From NCBI GenBank assembly GCA_015232935.1, contig JADFYT010000027.1:1-14655 (forward strand): a stretch of DNA of 14,655 nucleotides, given 5' to 3'. Each line of letters opens with the position of its first letter. Within the stretch, counting starts at the first letter, position 1. This DNA is from Desulfamplus sp. (lineage in GTDB: Bacteria > Desulfobacterota > Desulfobacteria > Desulfobacterales > Desulfobacteraceae). The translations under genes and the position numbers were made by a program. The notes beneath the pieces were generated by a model, which made no database searches, was not told where the DNA came from, and saw only the letters and a list, made by a program, of their open reading frames with translations. Positions 12,151 through 14,655 of the stretch are shown in pieces.

Positions 12151-12900
12151 TCAGAGAAGTTCAATAACAGCTCTGGCGATAATAATGCTCAGCCTTCCAA
12201 GGGCACGGCTTTGAGCCGCTGTGAAAAAGTCAAAACCGCTTCCTGAAACAGGTTCCGCAAGCTCTGTTTTTCCGCTCCTTACGCTTTTTGAGCCTTTATC
12301 CACAAGAATCTCCCAACGGGCTGCAAGCCTTACACTCTCATCTGGTCTGCCATCAAGCTGCTGGATATCGACAATGATCTGAAAGTCAACGTCAGCATAG
12401 CTTTTCCAGGGATACTTATAAATAGTGTCAATACCAAGAACAGTTGACATGTTTTCCAGCAAGATTGCCGGGATATCATCCCTTGGAGAGCCTGCCCACT
12501 GATGAAAATCTTCAAGTTTTATCTCATGGGGACTTAGTCTTACTACAAGCTGGGAACGATCAAGATATTTTGCGATAGAGACCGGCCCAAGTCCCAGATT
12601 AATATTTTTCAAAGCAGCTCGTTTTGATGTCTGCATACTGTTTATCTCATCTGAAATACCGCCCTTGTCCGGGATTCCGCTCTTGCCTGAGATTCCACTT
12701 CCACTCTTGCCAGCGATTTCACTCTTGTCTGTGGTTTTGTTATTGTCTGAATCCGGTATTGCCACCTTGTCCTTGTTTAAATAAGTGCCTATGGGTGTCA
12801 ATATATAAAATCTTGAGGGCTGACTTGTGATGCAGCCTCCCAGAAACAGAGATGCCAACAGCAATACAGACAACATCAAATCAAGATAAAACCTTTTCAT
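12151..12900 (-). CDS. ABC-type transport auxiliary lipoprotein (PqiC/MlaD-associated)
   Basis: Outer-membrane-anchored partner of an MCE lipid transporter. The start chosen is ATG 12900 (249 aa): AGGAG lies 7 nt upstream and a compact lipoprotein signal follows, MKRFYLDLMLSVLLLASLFLGG with lipobox Cys23 (LGGC). In-frame ATGs at 12921 and 12933 would give an unusually long n-region, although AAGGAGG 11 nt before 12933 keeps that start open. After 'SRFYILTPIG' the family continues with 'LGLGPVSIAKYLDRSQLVVRLSPHEIKLEDFHQWAGSPRDDI' (from 102, in parts), diagnostic of the PqiC/DUF330 group. A spacer of about 50 residues (41-95) rich in Lys/Gly/Ser/Asp separates the two and contains hexapeptide repeats. 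It is the last gene of the mla-type operon. Confidence 0.88.
   Translation of the reverse strand: MKRFYLDLMLSVLLLASLFLGGCITSQPSRFYILTPIGTYLNKDKVAIPDSDNNKTTDKSEIAGKSGSGISGKSGIPDKGGISDEINSMQTSKRAALKNINLGLGPVSIAKYLDRSQLVVRLSPHEIKLEDFHQWAGSPRDDIPAILLENMSTVLGIDTIYKYPWKSYADVDFQIIVDIQQLDGRPDESVRLAARWEILVDKGSKSVRSGKTELAEPVSGSGFDFFTAAQSRALGRLSIIIARAVIELL
12646..12723 (-). repeat. Degenerate 18-bp repeats encoding hexapeptides in the lipoprotein
   Basis: Residues 60-65 SEIAGK, 68-73 SGISGK, 74-79 SGIPDK and 80-85 GGISDE follow a [SG]xI[ASP][GD]K pattern. The DNA shows repeated CTTG(T/C)C.. and GATT(C/T)C.. blocks on the plus strand. It is a minisatellite-like, probably length-variable linker in a surface-exposed part of the lipoprotein. 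Confidence 0.5.
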
Positions 12901-13079
12901 ATCCACACTCCTGGTTTTCATATTTTTCTCCATAATCGTTCCACCCTCCTTTAGACTTTCTGAAAAACCTGATTTTACTCATTGATTGGATCTGATGAAA
13001 AATGAGTCCTGCAGGAGTTCCATCACAAAATTTTTTTACCTTGTTTTCAGGCCCAAAGCCTGTTCACTCACCTTACTGG

Positions 13080-14252
13080 CTACCTTTTTCCCTGTATCAA
13101 TGCCTCCGGATGGCGTTCAAGGTATTCTGCAAGAAGACGTAAAGAGCGTGCCGCATCAGAAAGATCATTTAAAGTCGCATTCAAATTATTGATAAGGGCG
13201 GAATCTTTGCCTGTTATGCGATCCACCCCTTTTAACATGACAGTTGCCTGATCCGAAGCCTCTTTTGCCGCATAAAGGGTCTCTTTTGTAGTTGCCAGCG
13301 TATCCTTGATGGATTTTGAAACAGGAGGCACCTCATTTTTTATGCTGGCTATCAATCTGTTTGTATCCTTCAGGGTATCGCCAATGGCTGTTCCGTTTGT
13401 CTCAACCTGATCCTTTGCCGTGTTGACAAGAGACTGAAGATCAGAAACTGTCTGATTTATAGAGCCGCTCATTGCTATCACCTGATGATTTGAGTTCTGC
13501 ATCAGAACTTTTGCACTTTTAATGGTCTCTTCCATCTCTGAAGCCATACCAGGAAGGTGATCATAAAGACTGTCGGAAATTTTGTTTATACTTTTGGATA
13601 CAAGTGACAAAGATGTAAGCAGATCTCCAATAGACTCCTCGTTAAGTGCTTTCTCGACAGTACTTATGATTGAAAAGATCTTGTTGAATATCTCCTCAAT
13701 AGGCACCTGCTTTATCTTCTGGGTGAACTCCTCAATATCTGTCTGGATTGTTGGAATTTCAGGATATTCTGATTTATGGCCTGACAATCTCGCCGGCTTG
13801 TCAGGATGAAAGTCGAGCCCTACAAGCAACTGGCCTGTTACCATGCTCTGCATTTCAAGCTGTGCCCTGAGTCCCTTGTCAATCAGATCCTTGAGCGTCT
13901 CGTCCAGAGAGAAGTTTTTTGCAGAATCCTTATTGCTGTCATACCCGGGGCCGCTATCTTCCGGCATAACGACAAGATCGTTGCCGATTTCTACAATAAC
14001 AGGAATGGAAAAACTGCGGCTGTTCGACATTGCGTTAATTCTTATATCTCTTACAGAACCAACCTTGACCCCCCGCAGCACAACAGGAGATCCAACAGAA
14101 AGACCCTTTACCGAACCCTTGAAATGGAGCACAAACAGGTTGTTGTCCTGAAAAAAGGAGCCGGAACCAAAGACCAGAACCGCAATGACCACAAGAGCGA
14201 CTGCACCAGCGACAAAAGCTCCGATTAAAATATTATTAGGCTGTTTGTTCAT
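13080..14252 (-). CDS. MlaD-family MCE substrate-binding protein
   Basis: Inner-membrane-anchored periplasmic component of a phospholipid/hydrophobic-substrate ABC transporter. The 390-aa product starts with a short cytoplasmic tail and one transmembrane helix (about 8-29, ILIGAFVAGAVALVVIAVLVF). One MCE domain follows (about 37-148), with the core 'FKGSVKGLSVGSPVVLRGVKVGSV' (44-67, in parts) and 'AQLEMQSMVTGQLLVGLDF'. Residues about 165-380 are a long helical, heptad-like region (TVSDLQSLVNTAKDQVE, ATTKETLYAAKEASDQAT), which in single-MCE proteins helps form a periplasmic tunnel or needle. Between MCE strands is an extra hydrophilic loop (about 97-118). AAGGAG precedes the ATG. It starts 22 nt behind the ATPase stop and is followed by the auxiliary lipoprotein gene. 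Confidence 0.93.
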   Translation of the reverse strand: MNKQPNNILIGAFVAGAVALVVIAVLVFGSGSFFQDNNLFVLHFKGSVKGLSVGSPVVLRGVKVGSVRDIRINAMSNSRSFSIPVIVEIGNDLVVMPEDSGPGYDSNKDSAKNFSLDETLKDLIDKGLRAQLEMQSMVTGQLLVGLDFHPDKPARLSGHKSEYPEIPTIQTDIEEFTQKIKQVPIEEIFNKIFSIISTVEKALNEESIGDLLTSLSLVSKSINKISDSLYDHLPGMASEMEETIKSAKVLMQNSNHQVIAMSGSINQTVSDLQSLVNTAKDQVETNGTAIGDTLKDTNRLIASIKNEVPPVSKSIKDTLATTKETLYAAKEASDQATVMLKGVDRITGKDSALINNLNATLNDLSDAARSLRLLAEYLERHPEALIQGKR

Positions 14253-14274
14253 TATATTAATTTATTCTCCTTTT

Positions 14275-14655
14275 TCATTTTCCCTCCCCCCGTGTCAAAA
14301 AAGCAATAACTCTCTCGTCCTGAGAGGTATCCAGAAGCTTGCCAGGGTGTCCGTGAGCAATCATTGTTTTTGTGACAGGATCAAGAAAAACCGAGTTTGT
14401 GCCAATGGCAAAGATGCTTGCAAGCTCATGGGTAACCACAACAATGGTAGAGCCAAGACTTGCACTCAGCTCTAAAATCAGGTCATCAAGAAGTCTTGCA
14501 CTTACAGGATCAAGTCCTGCCGAGGGTTCATCAAAAAAGAGAATATCCGGATCCAGTGCCATGGCTCTTGCAAGGCCCGCACGTTTTCTCATTCCTCCGC
14601 TTATCTCTGATGGATAATACCCCTCAAATCCGGCAAGTCCAACCAGGGCAAGTTT
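14275..14655 (-). CDS. MlaF-like ABC transporter ATP-binding protein (N-terminal part outside window)
   Basis: ATPase of the same lipid transporter. The frame is open through the right edge, so only the C-terminal 126 residues are visible. They contain the ABC signature ISGGMRKRAGLARA, Walker B with the catalytic Glu (DILFFDEPSAGLDP), and the H-loop VVVTHE, then a tail typical of MlaF (VFLDPVTKTMIAHGHPGKLL). 'SGGMRKR', rather than the common SGGQ, is characteristic of the Mla/Ttg2 ATPases. The internal Met at 14592 is not the start. Walker A and, by analogy with other loci, a MlaE-type permease gene should lie beyond 14655. Confidence 0.95.
   Translation of the reverse strand, partial: KLALVGLAGFEGYYPSEISGGMRKRAGLARAMALDPDILFFDEPSAGLDPVSARLLDDLILELSASLGSTIVVVTHELASIFAIGTNSVFLDPVTKTMIAHGHPGKLLDTSQDERVIAFLTRGEGK

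Noticed and set aside
1..14655. CRISPR arrays, tRNA, rRNA, prophage or toxin-antitoxin modules
   Set aside because: No regularly spaced repeats, cloverleaf-like segments, rRNA stretches, integrase or small overlapping gene pairs were recognised by eye.

Overview
The window looks like ordinary chromosome from a low-to-mid GC, Gram-negative, anaerobic bacterium of the Desulfobacterota type (sulfate-reducer-like, possibly Desulfobacterales). The evidence is an NfnAB-type ferredoxin:NADP oxidoreductase pair, a CooT-family nickel protein beside a DUF3842 protein, alanine dehydrogenase under apparent sigma-54 control, and a single-MCE Mla/Pqi-type lipid transport operon with an outer-membrane-type lipoprotein. 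The taxonomic assignment is inference from gene content and style; no rRNA or other marker is present.

Layout. 1-510 (+): 3' end of a lytic transglycosylase. 671-1549 (-): galU, convergent with it, with back-to-back terminators between them. 1727-3352 (+): TyrR-like ACT-PAS-AAA+-HTH sigma-54 activator. 3550-3565: sigma-54 promoter. 3625-4737 (+): alanine dehydrogenase. 4738-5516: a 0.78 kb gene-free region with two related structured elements (R1, R2), a strong terminator and a second sigma-54 promoter. 5517-6188 (+): Spy/ZraP-like Met-rich periplasmic protein. 6670-7611 (+): TatD nuclease with an unusual duplicated insertion. 7714-8412 (-): MtgA. 8691-9137 and 9239-9433 (+): DUF3842 and CooT. 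12023-9716 (-): nfnA-nfnB. 14655-12151 (-): MlaF (partial), MlaD/MCE and PqiC-like lipoprotein.

How the parts fit. The activator at 1727-3352 probably drives the adjacent ald from the -24/-12 promoter. Palindromic GGTAA/TTACC sites 110-240 bp upstream are candidate activator-binding sites. The Spy/ZraP-like gene also has a good -24/-12 promoter about 290 bp upstream, which echoes sigma-54-controlled zraP of enterobacteria. Its long leader contains R2. The lipid-transport genes form one transcription unit that enters from beyond the right edge. Three peptidoglycan or cell-envelope genes (SLT, MtgA, GalU) are dispersed.

The least explained content is between genes. (1) R1/R2 are two ~106-118 nt elements with a 12-bp basal stem that differs between copies by compensatory base changes. 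R1 may be an independent small RNA ending in a strong terminator; R2 sits in an mRNA leader. (2) A ~55-60 bp two-hairpin repeat (family 1) occurs four times. (3) A second inverted-repeat family (family 2) lies directly behind two stop codons. No transposase, CRISPR array, tRNA or rRNA was seen.
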